Positions 1-11,674 of a stretch of DNA of 64,000 nt are shown piece after piece. Origin of the DNA: Pyrus communis (Eukaryota; Streptophyta; Magnoliopsida; Rosales; Rosaceae); NCBI RefSeq assembly GCF_963583255.1, contig NC_084808.1, positions 15,399,201 to 15,463,200 of the forward strand, in the 5' to 3' direction. The stretch's first letter is position 1; every line of letters begins with the position of its first letter. The position numbers were made by a program, and so were the translations under genes. The notes under the pieces were generated by a model. It saw nothing but the letters and a program-made list of their open reading frames with translations. It did no database searches and had not been told where the DNA came from.

Positions 1-72
1 CGGATAGATTGCATGGCTTGGCGATAAGAAGCGCATGCCAACCCTGCCACCCGGTGGCAGCCAAAAGAGGCC

Positions 73-735
73 GTGGGAAGCATTGATGATCGGCCAACCC
101 CGACTATCATGACCGAATTATTTGAAGGGAAAAGGGTAGCGGCTCGTGACTTTGAGACCACCATTGAAGAGTTCGAGAAATACATCAAGCTCCTTCTCCG
201 GCCTGGGGAGACGAGAGCTCGTCTCGAACATTTTAGACTAGAGGTCGAAAGGAAACTTTCTCTGTTACCACCGCTAGAACCGTTCATCAAAATACGACGC
301 AATCTACACCCTCCATTCCTCGGTGAATCCTTAGAGTACATACGGGAGTTTCATAAGAAATATTCCGCCAATGACTTGTACGGACTACCCAATGCGTGTC
401 AGGAAGCCCTCGATCTAGCACTAACTTGCTCTGATGCTGAGCAAATTATCCAGAAAACCTCCGATCCAGCAATGAAAGCTAGATTCCAACATATACAGGA
501 AGCTCGGGCCTTCGGCTTTAAGGTCGATCCCTACACGGATATCGACACCGCCGAATTACCCTTTTCACTCGAAAACCTTCAGCATTTGCGATATCATTTT
601 GAAGTTTTCTCGGCTGTATCTCTCTTCGGCCTTACGGTCGATGAGGAAAAAAGGGTGGCGCGTTTAGATGCGTATCTGGACACAAGGAATGCCCGCATCG
701 CCTACGAAGAACGAGCCTGTAAAGTACAGGAATGA
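73..735 (+). CDS. unrecognised 220-aa ORF upstream of protease in the gypsy element
   Basis: This is an open frame of 220 codons, charged and mostly helical in character, ending in a TGA 21 bases before the next ORF. I see no retrotransposon gag signature and no zinc knuckle. Residues 24-60 are rich in Glu, Arg and Leu. The first Met is at codon 1 here, but the frame may have started earlier in the complete element. Its position just upstream of protease would suit the C-terminal part of a gag-like polyprotein or an extra element ORF. Base composition and codon use resemble the following protease ORF, so it probably belongs to the element. No function is assigned. Confidence 0.4.
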   Translation: MGSIDDRPTPTIMTELFEGKRVAARDFETTIEEFEKYIKLLLRPGETRARLEHFRLEVERKLSLLPPLEPFIKIRRNLHPPFLGESLEYIREFHKKYSANDLYGLPNACQEALDLALTCSDAEQIIQKTSDPAMKARFQHIQEARAFGFKVDPYTDIDTAELPFSLENLQHLRYHFEVFSAVSLFGLTVDEEKRVARLDAYLDTRNARIAYEERACKVQE

Positions 736-756
736 AATAAGTCTTCGGCAGTAAAC

Positions 757-1716
757 ATGGTCGAGAAAGATAGCCAGAATAAGATAGACTCGGTCAATAC
801 GCCTCAGGAGCCGGTTTGTGCCGAGGCACTCAAAAGTCCGATTAAGGATGCTCCAACGACTGATACTATGATTACTTCTGTGGAAGACGACGACCACGAC
901 CCGATGGGTCCCTCGGTCCTCGAACATATGGAGATCAGTATGGTCCACGTCCTACCGGCTGAGTTCCAAACAAGTACCCATCAGTCAAATTTCTTGGATG
1001 GGGACGTAGTTGCTGAAGAAGCAACACAAGTGTATTTTGTCGCAAACGACGACAATGAGGAAGCCCGAAACGACGACAACCTTAAGGCAGCTTTGGCCAA
1101 ACTATTCCCCCGTTCCCCCTCGGTTAATCTCCAAAATCTAAAGCCGTTATACGTCACGGCTCATATTGAAGGATTTCCTATTTCTAAAGTGTTTGTCGAC
1201 TGCAGAGCCACAGTCAACATTATGCCGATGTCCTTCATGAAGATCTTATGCCGTTCTGATGACGAGCTTATCCCGTCAGGAATAACAATGAGCAGCTTCA
1301 TCGGCGACAAGTCTTAGACCAAAGGAGTGCTCCCGTTAGAAGTCAGCGTTGCCGATCGTCACCACATGACGGCATTCTTTATAATTGACTCCAAGACCGA
1401 CTATAATGCATTACTCAGCCGCGATTGGATCCACCAAACTAGTTGCATTCCTTCATCATTATACCAAGTTCTCATCTTTTGGGACGACAAATCGGTCGTA
1501 GTACACCCAACTGATAATCAGCCATTTGAAACCAACATGATTCAGGCTCGCTATTATGACGATCACGTTGGCTATATCACCCTCCAGGGTTTTAACGAGG
1601 ATGGACGGCCGACGAGAATTTTGGTACAAAAAGCTATCGAGGCAGGTGCCGAGACTGTCCAACAGGATTCGGCGAGACTCGGCTTGGCAGATTTAATTAC
1701 CGATGCCAATGATTGA
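757..1716 (+). pseudogene. gypsy aspartic protease region, interrupted by a stop
   Basis: The frame resembles the retropepsin-like region of Tat elements: an acidic linker, then a catalytic stretch VFVDCRATVNIMPMSFM near 1189-1244, then a strand region reading DYNALLSRDWIHQTSCIPSS. Family members usually have D-[ST]-G or D-G-G at the active site. Here Asp is followed by Cys-Arg, so proteolysis is probably lost. An in-frame TAG at 1315-1317 splits the domain, and the same frame reopens directly after it, consistent with a point mutation of a Gln codon. It continues to a TGA at 1714-1716, overlapping the start of the RT frame. Confidence 0.75.
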
Positions 1717-3319
1717 CACCACCAAACAAGAAAGGTGTCAGGCCGCGGTTTCGTCGACAATGGAATGTCTGCTGGCCCATTGGTACGCCATTGCCAAGCA
1801 GCCCCATTCCGGCATAAACTTAATCAAATTTTTGGCCGAAGCAGATAACGGCCCTGTTCTATCTTTTGACAAAGTTCAGGCCGCACCGGCCGAACTCGAA
1901 GACAAACGGCCCCAGGTTAAGGACCCATTGGAAGAAATCAATGTTGGCACAGCCAATGATCCTCGACCATTGTTTATCAGCGCGTTACTACCACCTTCTA
2001 TGAAGGTCGAGCTTTGTAAATTGGTTCATGAGTTTAGAGATTGTTTCGCATGGAAGTATCATGAGATGCCAAGCTTTAACCGAAACCTTGTAGAACATGA
2101 GTTACGCATCAAGGACGAGTGTAAGCCTTTTCGACAACCCCCACGCCGGTTCTCGACCGAAGTACAACTTGGCATCAAGGACGAATTAGTTCGGCTTCTA
2201 AAAGCCGGGTTTATTAGGACCGTTCGGTACGTCGAATGGTTGGCCAATATCGTCCCAATGTTAAAGAAAAGTGGAGCCCTCCGCATTTGCATCGATTTTC
2301 GAAATCTAAATCTGGCCACTCCCAAGGATGAATACACAATGCCAATCTCAGACTTGCTAATTGATGCTGCAGCCAATCATGAATTGCTATCTTTCATGGA
2401 CGGCCATGCCGGTTACAACCAGATCTTTATCGCTGAAGTCGACGTCCACAAGACTGCCTTCCGCTGCCCAAGGGCACTCGGTACGTACGAATAGGTAGTC
2501 ATGCCATTCGACCTCAAGAACGCCGGCGCCATATACCAACGAGCCATGAATACGATATTCCACGACTTAATCGGTACAATCGTAGAAGTTTATATCGATG
2601 ATGTGGTGGTAAAATCAAAACGCCGCCAAATGCACCTGGATGATCTGCGGCAAGCATTCCTTCGCATGCGCAAGAATAATCTCAAAATAAACCCGGCCAG
2701 GTGTGCTTTTGGTGTATCGATCGGTAATTTCTTGGGGTTTTTGGTGCACCATCGCAGCATTGAAGTCGACGAAAATAAAGCTCGCGCAATCATTAGCGCT
2801 CCACCCCCGACAACAAAGAAGCAGGTCCAGTCATTGCTCGGGAAGATAAATTTTCTCCGCCGTTTCATCGCCAATTTGGCTGGCAAGATAAAGGCTTTCT
2901 CTACGCTCCTCAAACCTAAGGATTCCGACAAGTTTGAATGGCGCGAAGAACATCAAACGGCATTTACGGGAATCAAGGTGTCCCTTTCCACACCACCCGT
3001 ACTACTTGCACCTCGTCCCAGCAAACCTCTTAAACTGTACATTTCAGCAGTAGCTGAATCCATTGGTTGTCTCCTCACGCAAGATAACAATGTGAGGCGT
3101 GAACAAGCTATCTTTTATCTCAGCCGTAATCTGAATTCGCCGGAGCTCAATTATTCACCCATCGAAAAACTGTGCTTAGCTTTGTTTTTCGCCGCATCAA
3201 AACTTCAGCACTACATGCTCCCATATGTTACGCAAGTCATTGCCCAAACAAATGTGGTTCGTTACATGCTCACTCGGCCTATCGTCAAAGGCCGAATTGG
3301 GAAATGGACGCTTGCGTAA
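1703..3319 (+). pseudogene. gypsy reverse transcriptase and first RNase H, one internal stop
   Basis: The translation gives a clear gypsy RT. An N-terminal linker is followed by the fingers region (LRICIDFRNLNLATPKDEY), the palm segment LLSFMDGHAGYNQIFIAEVD and the catalytic YIDD at 2591-2602, all intact. After the thumb and connection (QSLLGKINFLRRFIANLAGKI) comes a degenerate RNase H segment (KPLKLYISAVAESIGCLL). A TAG at 2492-2494 interrupts the frame between the palm segments, and the same frame resumes at once. A second stop ends the frame at 3317-3319. In a working element this would be one polyprotein making cDNA in cytoplasmic particles. Confidence 0.9.
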
Positions 3320-3862
3320 TCCGAGTTCAGTCTTCAGTACATCCCCCAAAAGGCTGTCAAAGGCCAAGCTCTTGCCAATTTTTTGGCCCAACACCCTTCT
3401 CCTTATGGTTTTGGGGGTAGCGACGTCGAAATTGGCTTAGTCACAACACGCGATAACCATTGGACTATGCATTTCGATGGTTCCAGTACTTCGACCTCGA
3501 CTGGTGTTGGTATTGCCATTCAGTCACCCTGACAATACCGCTGGTATTTTTCTCTCAAGTTGGATTTCAGCTGCACAAATAATCAGGCCGAGTATGAAGC
3601 TCTTATCATCGGCCTCTACGTTTTACATGATTTACGAGCATCCCGCGTTCTCGTCCTCGGTGATTCTGAACTTGTGATTAACCAACTCAACGACGTGTTC
3701 CGTTGCATGAGTTGTACTTTGGCGCCCTATCATATGGTCGCCACCTATTTGGCCGAGTCGTTTGAACGGATCACATTTGAGCATATTTCGCGTATTCAGA
3801 ACACGGACGCAGCGAACTCCCCCAAATCGCCTCCGGAGCACAACTCACGGGGGGTAAGCTAA
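3320..3862 (+). pseudogene. second (archaeal-type) RNase H domain of the gypsy element
   Basis: After the RT block the translation continues as a linker ending in ALANFLAQHP, then MHFDGSSTSTSTGVGIAIQS near 3468-3527, NNQAEYEALIIGL near 3578-3616 and VLGDSELVINQL near 3653-3688. The spaced Asp, Glu and Asp motifs are those of the additional RNase H found in Tat-lineage gypsy elements. A stop at 3530-3532 and frame changes break it. I infer the archaeal-type class from motif style and position, not from an alignment. Confidence 0.7.
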
Positions 3863-4032
3863 GCCGGGTAACACCCACAGTTCTGTGATCATACCCAGCC
3901 TTGGTCAATCAGCAAACTCTCCAGTGCAATCACGTAATACGCACAAGGGTGATGTCGCTACCATCGTTACTAGAACGGGGAAACCCCGTACAAGTATGTG
4001 TCGTCGAGGTATAACCAGACGATTGGAGAAAA

Positions 4033-5277
4033 ATGATGTTACGATACCTCGATAACCCCGATGGGAAACACGACCGGAGAACGAAGGTCCTCGCCACGAA
4101 TTACGTGTCATACCAAAATGAATTATACCGAAAGGGCGAGGACGGGTTACTACTATTGTGCCTTGGCCCACAAGAAGCTGCCCAAGCGATGGCCGAGGTA
4201 CATGAAGGAATTTGTGGGGCTCACCAATCAGGATGAAAAATGCGCTGGTTGCTTCGACGACACGGTTACTTTTGGCTAAGTATATTAAAAGATTGCATTG
4301 AATATGCACGGAGATGCATACCGTGCCAGATTCATGGACCCGTGCAGAGAGCCCCGACCGAATTACTCCACTCGGTTACTAAACCATGGTCGTTCAGGGG
4401 ATGGGCAATTGACGTAATTGGCAAAATCACGCCATCGTCGGGGGCGACAAAACATGCGTGGATAATAGTAGCAACCAACTACTTCACTAAGTGGGTCAAG
4501 GCAAAGTCATACGCCAAATTAACAGCCAAGGAAGTTTGCAATTTCGTAGAGGAAAATATTGTGACCAGATTTGGTGTGCCATAAACGATCATAATCGACA
4601 ATGGCACAATCTTCACGGCCGATAGGTTTAGGGAATACACGGCAAGCCTGAATATCCGACTTGAGCAGTTTACGCCGTACTACCCACAGGCAAACAGGCA
4701 AGCCGAAGCAAGTAATAAAGTATTAATCGGCATTCTCGAGAAAACGGTAAGAGAGAGGCCTGGGATGTGGCATTTAAAGTTAAACGAAGCATTATGGGTA
4801 TACAGGACTTCACCCCGATCGGCCACCAGAACAACCCCTTACGCGTTAACTTACAGACACGACGCTATGTTGCCAGTCGAGCTAAGTATAAACTCATTAC
4901 GAGTGATCGAGCAGAGTAGTTTGTTTAGTGCCGAATATTGTCAAGCCATGCGACAAGAATTAGAAGAAAGTTGGATCGACGCGAGTAACTTATTAATAGC
5001 ACAGAAGAAAATCGTCGAGCGAGCTTATAATCAACGCGTTAGACAAAAAACGTTCGGCGAAGGAGAGTTGGTTTGGCAAACGGTGTTGCCTGTCGGGATT
5101 AAAGACTCCAGGTTCGGCAAATGGTCGCCGAAATGGGAAGGACCGTTCATCGTTCACAAAGTTCTCGGCAAGGGGGCATATCATCTCAGAGATCGGACTG
5201 GTTTAATTTACAAATTACCGATTAATGGAAAATTTTTAAAAAAGTACTACCCGGTCACATGGGAAATGCAAGAATAG
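4033..5277 (+). pseudogene. gypsy integrase, D,D35E core, split by a stop and a frameshift
   Basis: A zinc-binding HHCC region can be read across a frame change (EVHEGICGAHQSG, then RRHGYFW and YARRCIPCQIHG). The catalytic core follows, with Asp in WAIDVIG (4411-4413), Asp in IIIDNGT (4597-4599) and Glu in QAEASNK (4705-4707). The last two are 36 codons apart, the D,D35E spacing. A TAA at 4582-4584 interrupts the core. The C-terminal part (WSPKWEGPFIVHKVLGKGAYHL) is the usual SH3-like tail, and there is no chromodomain. The last frame ends at 5277. Confidence 0.88.
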
Positions 5278-5429
5278 ACTGTTCCATTAACAAGCCCATA
5301 AAAATGAGCATACAAGTACATATGATCGACCTATTTACTGCTAAAACACCCTTAAGGTGAGGAGGGAATGAGAGTTTCGAGAACAACCTTTAATTCTAAC
5401 CACCTCATTTCGCCCATGGTAACCTCGGC

Positions 5430-8023
5430 CTACCGATTCCTCTTATCCATCTTCAGCTGCTCAACATGCCGCACACTAGCTGCATATTCAGTCAGGCAGG
5501 ACTTACCGCCCGACTCGAAGTCTCTCGCCAGCTTAGAAGCAACTGTCGACCTACGATTCTGAAGTTCCAAAATTTGACAGTCAAGGTCGCCCAGCGCATC
5601 TTTTATCGCTTTCAGCATATCGACCCGTGGACGCAAAGCTTCTTGAGCGACCATCGCGGCTTTCAGGTCATCTTCGGCCCGGAGAGCTCTCTCGAAAACG
5701 TTGAAATACTCCCGAGTGCGTTCCAGAGCGGAAGAAGCTCGAGTGATGGTTTCGGTGCTTAATTGACCATCAACCGCAAGATCGTTCAAATATGCTCCTA
5801 CCGAGTCGAGGCCTTGGCGCTCAAGGATTTGCGACACCGATAGAGACATCAATTCCTACAGCTTGGTGAGGGCATTTGGTTTGGCCGTGGATGCGAAAGT
5901 TCTTGTTGCAGGCGTAGAAGAGCCTGCCGCCCCCGAGGTCGTCACAATCAAGGCGTCGAGCTCGACCTCCTATGAAGGCTGTACAGGAAAATAAAACGTC
6001 AGTAAAAGGAAAGATGGGAAATGCATAACAAAGGGAATGTGTCTTTAGATGGAGTGCATGACAAAGGGAGTGTTTTTAGACCTGCCAGGAGGAGACCTCG
6101 GCCATGCCTTCTGGTTCATTGCTCAAACCTAGAGAACTTAATGGTCGAGCCCAGTGCCTAAGACAGCTTCTCAATTCACGCGGCCAATGGAAGTTATCTA
6201 CATTTGATGGCCACGATGGTGGCCAGGAAATATAGACAACGCATGTCGACGCATAAAATTGTCGGTGAAATGAACATTCGGGCACCTGACATTTAATATT
6301 TCTTTTAAGTACAGGTGCGTCATGATAAAATCAACAAAAAAAAAAAGTAAGACTTACAAAGGCCGAGGACATTTCTTGTGGAGGAATGTTGAGGTCTTCA
6401 TCCTGCAGATGAAGCGGTGTCTCGGCCATCGCTTCAGGCTCGGCCAGGGGTCTCTTCCCACGATCGGCCAGAGGAGGAGCCCGTTGGACGGCTGCCTTGG
6501 CCTGAGGGGAAGGATTGGTAGGGGGAGAATTGGCTGGTCGAGGGCGATGCTCCAGCGGGATCTCGTTACTCTCGGTCTCATCGTCCTGAGGAAACTTTTA
6601 TTACAACTAGAAAATTGAATAAACAAAGGTTAGCAGTGGAATCATACCTCTTCCAGAATGACCGTCGGTCGCTGGACGGGGGATGCCTCGACGGGCGCAG
6701 CCGTTACCCTCAAGGTAGGCGCAATGGCCGGCTCTGAGGCTGCAGCTGGTACAGCGGCCGGATCGGCTATAACCCCAGTCTTGGGGACGGCCGGAGGAAA
6801 AGGGTCCGTCGAAGCCGGGGCAGCCGGGATGGAAGGAGAAACGGCAGGAGCAGTCGCTCCTGTGGTATCGCTGGGAACAACATGAATCTCTCGATCCCCT
6901 TTCTTCGCCAACTTCTTGACGCGTTTGGAAGGGCGAGGAGCGTCATCCCCCGTCTCGGCGTCTCGGTGGGGGCACTTGGTCGACGGCGTTCGCCCGGTAA
7001 TAATGGTCTTCTTCGTGGGACCAATTGTTTCTTGGCCGCTGCCGCGGCGACCACCTCCGCCCTTCTCAACACACGACCACCTAAGATAACGAAATAATCA
7101 GTAACAGGGGGCAAGTAATTGAAGTACAACAGACGAAAGGACAATGTACCTTGGGTTGTTTCCTTGGATTGGGCCGCAAAAGCTTGTCTGGGTCGGTCGC
7201 CGAAGATTCTGCTCACTACGTCTTCGGCCGAGACGCCGAAGAAGTCACGGGTGTACTCGTCCCATCAATCCCCAAAGGTGTCGGTACCCAGAGATTCAGG
7301 AACGGTCGGTCGAAGCTGAAATTTTTTACACTTGTCCTGAAATGCGTCATCGACTTAAGAGGGAGCGAGAAGCGAGCAGGGGTACGGGGCAACCTTGGAG
7401 GTAGCCGAGCTGCCGGGCGACGAAATGGGGATGATAGACCTCCTTACTAGCTCGGCAGGCATCGCAACCAAGGGAAGGTCGCAGGTCAATACGAATGACC
7501 CCCAATGCTGGCGAAGATCAGCATCTTCGGTCTTGGCCCACGCTGCCGTCGGAAGCCTGATCGAGGCGGGGTATTCCTGACGCCGGCACACCAGGAACTC
7601 ATCGTCAAAGAGGACGTTTAGGCCGAAGAAGTGTTTGAGGAGTTTGTCAGCCCGGTGAGAAGACGCTAGTCGAGAAGCCAGTTGGAGACCAAGCGCTGCG
7701 GTACGCTGGAAAGCGGGGACTTCGAGCTGAAGTGTGGAGAAGTAAACCTGCAGCCAAAGTTGGAATACCTAGAAGGTCCGTTCTGGTGCGGGTTGATTTT
7801 GTTAATGGTCGTCTAGGCCAAACAACGGAAGAGATTGGCAAGGATGACTGGGCTGAGCGCCAAGGAGTGGCCGCTAGCCAGGGCCTGAGCCACCGGCATA
7901 TTCTCGACCAAACATTTGTTTGACCTGGTCATTTTCGAAGCGTAGCATTTTGATGACACTCCGGTCGATGAAGTCCTTGCATTTATTGCACTCGTCGGAA
8001 AGCTTGGAGATGAAGGAGGCCAT
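5430..8023 (-). pseudogene. antisense element gene with plant mobile domain, frameshifted
   Basis: On the minus strand, opposite to pol, a gene-like region starts at an ATG at 8023 (MASFISKLSDECNKCKDF). It runs through a stretch typical of the aminotransferase-like plant mobile domain (VAQALASGHSLALSPVILANLF, 7820-7885; EYPASIRLPTAAWAKTEDA, 7510-7580). A Pro/Ala-rich linker follows at 6642-6911, then a coiled-coil-like C-terminus of 140 codons at 5430-5852. Several frame changes are needed, from introns, indels or both. Such antisense ORFs between integrase and 3' LTR are known in Tat elements, and their role is not established. A TATA box lies about 145 bp upstream. Confidence 0.7.
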
Positions 8024-8165
8024 TGGTAAGGAATAAAGTAGTGCATAGGTTAAAAAAGGGATTTCGAAAAGATGAGCTTGAGGGTGCGTAGTTTGAGCAA
8101 GCAGGAATGACGAAAGGAAGATTTCAAAATCTCTGAAAGCGTGGGATACAAATGATAGAAATTTG

Positions 8166-8178
8166 GGTATTTATAGGC
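8166..8178 (-). promoter_or_regulatory. TATA box for the antisense element gene
   Basis: On the minus strand the sequence reads CCTATAAATAC, about 145 bases upstream of the antisense ATG at 8023. The leader between them has no earlier in-frame ATG that I could see. This points to separate Pol II transcription of the antisense gene. It is inferred from sequence and spacing only. Confidence 0.55.
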
Positions 8179-8590
8179 GTTTCAAAAGGAAGATCAAACG
8201 TTTGGTATTCGAAAGCACTAGAGTTTGAATTGGAGGGAAATTTAACCGGGAAATGGCCCCAATCATTTCGGATATTTTGGGAACCTGCAAGGATAGGATC
8301 AAGGTTTTCAAGGATCCGGGATGCACGATTGCGTGCGGCGGCGGTTTTAATGCATTAATGAGGAAGAGACGCTTTGGTGGGTACACGTTTTCGAGGGCCA
8401 TGATTGAAAGTTGTTAGGATTGGCAGAGAGTCGACATGTGGCTGTACGTCGGGAGTAACGAGGATAGTGCAATCATATCCCATAAATGTGCATAGTAATG
8501 GTTATCAAGAACAGTGAAGTCTAAAGAGCAAAAGATGGTTCCGCTTCTTCAAGGTCGAAATCCGACCAAAGGTTGACAGTCGGTGACCTC

Positions 8591-8603
8591 AGAAGAGAGG
8601 GGG
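8591..8603 (+). promoter_or_regulatory. polypurine tract before the gypsy 3' LTR
   Basis: AGAAGAGAGGGGG lies three bases before TGTTTGGGCCC, the start of the LTR. It fits the plus-strand primer site of the retrotransposon and fixes the LTR start and orientation. Confidence 0.7.
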
Positions 8604-8606
8604 CAA

Positions 8607-9633
8607 TGTTTGGGCCCGAAATAATATTGTTGGGCCGAGTATAGGGTTGTGCTCGGCCCAAAGCTGTGTCAAATACTATTGGCTGCCTGATTGATTCCGG
8701 GCCATTTAGCAGGGTTGGTCGAGTCCTATCATAAGAAGGAGTAGTCCAGATAAACAAAGAGGGTCGAGGAAGTCCTAGTGCAACTAGGATTCTCGGCCAG
8801 CGATGAATAAAGCCTCGAAGGGGGGTGAGTTCAAAGTCCTAATGGGAGTAGGGTTGTTCGAAGTAAAGTTGGAACGAGGCAAGGACTCCTAATCCAGATA
8901 GGGGTTTAATTCGGTCTCAAGGAGTGGGTGTTATAAATACAAGAAATCATGCAACAAAGAAGGACCTTCAATTCAACATACAATTGCTCTGCGCAAAACC
9001 TCTCAAATACCTTGAGATTTTTCCCTTTCTTTTTCCGTCAACATACCTTCAGTTTGGATAAACAGCACTGTGGAGGCAACCGACGAACACCTTTAGTTTG
9101 GGTAAGCAGCACTGTTGCCGTAGAATCAGCCGACCGAGGAGCACCTTCAGTTTGGATAAACAGCACTGCGTCGAGGCCGACTGGTTATCTATCCAAGTCT
9201 CGGCCGACAAGGGTTTTCGAATCCTTATTGGCAGGGGTCATCTTATCAGCCATCTCGGCCAAGTAAGGTGTTACGAGTTACGGCATTCAGCGTATCGGAC
9301 GCCGAGTGATTTTATGATTGGATATTCACAAGTGAGTTTTAGAGTTCGGCATTCTGACGGTTGAACCACGTTCACCATCAAGACATACATCACCTTTGAA
9401 TATTTATGTCCATATAGTCTGGTGTCGATTCGACGTGCTTGTACTCTTACGAATATAATCACGGTGACCGAATCAGACACCGACGACTTGTGAACTTCGC
9501 AGAACTAGCAGCCTCGTCTTCAGGCTCTAGAACCCAAAGACTGAAAGTGTTCCTTTCTCGGTCGCAGTCGCAAGATAAAGAAGTGAGCAACGCGCTCAAC
9601 GCAACATCAACAAATTTTACTCCTCGGCCGACG
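8607..9633 (+). repeat. gypsy LTR (3' LTR of the element)
   Basis: It starts with TGTTTGGGCCCGAAAT just after the polypurine tract. A TATA box (TTATAAATAC) lies at 8931-8940, with the presumed U3/R junction after it. Three spaced copies of a 27-bp motif sit at 9044-9170. The right end is placed before a PBS-like TTGGCACGCCCC at about 9635, but no second LTR is in the window to confirm it. Confidence 0.6.
9044..9170 (+). repeat. three spaced 27-bp direct repeats in the LTR
   Basis: Copies of ACCTTCAGTTTGGATAAACA followed by GCACTG occur at about 9044, 9088 and 9142, the middle one with a few changes. The spacers are 17-27 bp and unrelated in sequence. They fall just downstream of the LTR TATA box, in the presumed R or U5 region. 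Confidence 0.75.
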
Positions 9634-10837
9634 AGTTGGCACGCCCCGCATTCAACCGAAGGACTTAGTTAGCCTATTAGTTATTCGGCCTGCGCACCGC
9701 GTAGGCTTTGTAATTTTTAAGGTCAACACATATACAATCTTCCTATCCAAAAAATCCAATATTCTTCTGCCTCTCGCAGGAGCTTCAATCAAAGAACAAC
9801 CTCTTATAAAGTTGTAACACACCCTCATGTCGGTTGTCACAATTTCTTGCGGAATTACCCTTCGTGGGATTTACCGTCAACAATCTCATTCAACTTGGCT
9901 TCGGCCTTTAATATTGACAAAAAACAGAAAATTAACAAACTATAGTGTGGCATCGGCCTTAACTATAGCACCACGGGATCGCCCGTTGTGGATTTTACCA
10001 AAAAACAACTTCTTTGAACAATGACATCGGCCTTCACAATTTCAACAACATAAAATCAACATCTATGTAGGATTACCCTTCGTGGGATTTACTGTTAACA
10101 ACTTATTCTACCATTCGTGGGTTTTACCTATTCACATCACGGAATTACCCTTTGTGGGATTTATCGTTAACAACTTCTTCAAACACTTCATCGTATAACC
10201 GGACTTAAAGTAGATACATGCTAACAACTGAGCTGGTTAGACTCGACATTATAGGCTGTGATAAGGAAATATACTGCACAAACTCCTCAATAAGCACTTG
10301 AACAATCTTCTCAGACATTACACTTCTCATTTTGGCACAAACCATAATCTAAACAACCATAAACTTGTACATGCTAGAATGCAAGAATTCACACTCATTT
10401 CTGCAAATATATCAAGAGTTGCAAAATATCAGTGAAGCAGAGAGACAAGAATTGGACATTATACAGATTGCACAATATATGATTATGAAAAACTCAACAA
10501 ATCAAATGGAGGCCATCATAAACACTGATCTTGACACAATGAACAATCTTGAACACAAATGTCACAAACAATTAGAAGAACCAAGAAAAGATTCACAAGA
10601 AAGAAGACTTTGAGCTCTTTAATACTCAACATATCAACTGAATGACTTCATACCCACAACAACAAACTAATTGATTCACATAATACTAAAAGAATCATAG
10701 TAAGAAATTCAGAAGAAGTGGCTGAAAAACTTAACCTTCACATGAAAATTTTGAGCTAGGCATTTCGGCAAACACTTGGACCACACAAAAGTCTCAGTGA
10801 CTCGGTCGATCGATGATTTTTCATAGAGTTCGCAGCC
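9634..10837. other. no gene; short dispersed repeats at 9840-10190
   Basis: The stretch begins with a PBS-like sequence. At about 9851, 9965, 10071, 10112 and 10141 a motif close to GGATTACCCTTCGTGGGATT recurs, each time followed by TTACC or similar and then AACAA. The copies are imperfect and irregularly spaced. The rest is AT-rich. An 82-codon open frame at 10365-10613 has no recognisable family and is not called. Confidence 0.5.
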
Positions 10838-11060
10838 ATGGCTCTTCCAACTTTTCTCGGCCTTCCAGAGTCCAGCAAACCCGCAGCGGGCGAACCCTTC
10901 GTCGACCTGATGGTCTCGAGTTTCAACAACATATCGATGAAAAGAAGCCCCCCGATAGGCCTGACGGAGAACAACTTGCCATATATCTCTCCACCGACAA
11001 CCCCTGCCTCGATCTCTTTTTTTCCACGCGGTGCCAACCAACACAGATTCAGTTGCGGTT
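10838..11060 (+). pseudogene. 5' fragment of a DUF2828-family gene, frameshifted
   Basis: From an ATG at 10838 the frame reads like the N-terminus of plant DUF2828 proteins: GEPFVDLMVSSFNNIS, then PPIGLTENN. The expected next segment (YLSTDNPCLDLFF) is present but in a different plus frame, so a frameshift falls between about 10975 and 10990. The similarity fades after about 11060, and nothing of the long DUF2828 body follows. DUF2828 proteins are uncharacterised, often with a vWA-like C-terminus. The fragment lies in opposite orientation to the adjacent Copia-like LTR and leader, which suggests capture or insertion. Confidence 0.65.
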
Positions 11061-11315
11061 TCACGGTTGCGGAATCCGATTCGGGGATAAGAGAGAAGAA
11101 TGAAGGAAATTGAATCCCAGGTGAGCAGTAGATTTTGTTTCTTAAGCGAACCCTTCTTATAGATCTTTCTTTTCCCCGGCTCCACATTCTCAGCGGCGCT
11201 TTCACTCGACTGCGAATCGAGTTCTATTAAGGCGGTGACAAGAGGAAGCACAAAGTTCTCGTTAGAGGAAGCGAGCAAAGAAGGATCCCCAATCGCCATA
11301 TCTTTAAAGCTTTGC

Positions 11316-11429
11316 CTATTGAACTTGAGTGTTATCAATCAACTCAGGAACATAACGATCATACTTTCCTTCAACGGAATCGGACACTTGCCCAGAAGCT
11401 GATGCTTTTCCTTTCCCGGAATTCAACAT
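11316..11429 (-). pseudogene. short gag-like N-terminal ORF of a Copia-like element
   Basis: On the minus strand, downstream of the primer site at 11675-11687, an ATG opens a frame MLNSGKGKASASGQVSDS, continuing to YDRYVPELIDNTQ before a stop after about 37 codons. Its place, about 250 bases past the LTR, suits the start of a Copia gag. No further gag, protease or pol can be read to the left, where the DUF2828 fragment lies instead. Confidence 0.35.
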
Positions 11430-11674
11430 TTTCCTAGAAAATTTTCTTTCTCAAAACTCGATCGACTAAAATATGAAAAACTTGATGAAACACTGAAAAA
11501 TTCCCGAATTCAAGAATTGAAAATCAACCTAGAAGTTACAGGATGATTGCGGAAGCACAGAAGAACTTGACGGAATTTCTGAAGAAAATCTGAAGAGAAA
11601 CTAAAACTAGAAGATGAAATCTAATAAAAAAAAAGAAAAAACGGAACCATCAAAATCCACGGCGTGAGCCTGAT

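Larger units (their letters stand above)
1..9633 (+). mobile_element. Ty3/gypsy LTR retrotransposon, Tat-like, decayed, left end outside window
   Basis: The plus strand carries, in order, an unknown ORF, aspartic protease, reverse transcriptase, RNase H, a second RNase H-like domain, integrase, a long antisense coding region, a purine tract at 8591-8603 and an LTR beginning at 8607. The order PR-RT-RH-IN is that of Ty3/gypsy. The second RNase H, the absence of a chromodomain and the antisense gene between integrase and 3' LTR are known traits of the plant Tat lineage (relatives such as Grande and Retand). Several stop codons and frameshifts interrupt pol, so the copy is not autonomous. The 5' LTR and any gag lie outside the window or are lost. 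The right edge of the LTR is uncertain. Confidence 0.9.

Noticed and set aside
6658..7450. Several plus-strand frames within the gypsy element
   Set aside because: Shadows of the antisense mobile-domain gene, whose minus-strand text is recognisable.
10709..11338. 209-codon minus-strand open frame
   Set aside because: It lies opposite the DUF2828 fragment, whose plus-strand reading matches a known family; the minus frame does not.
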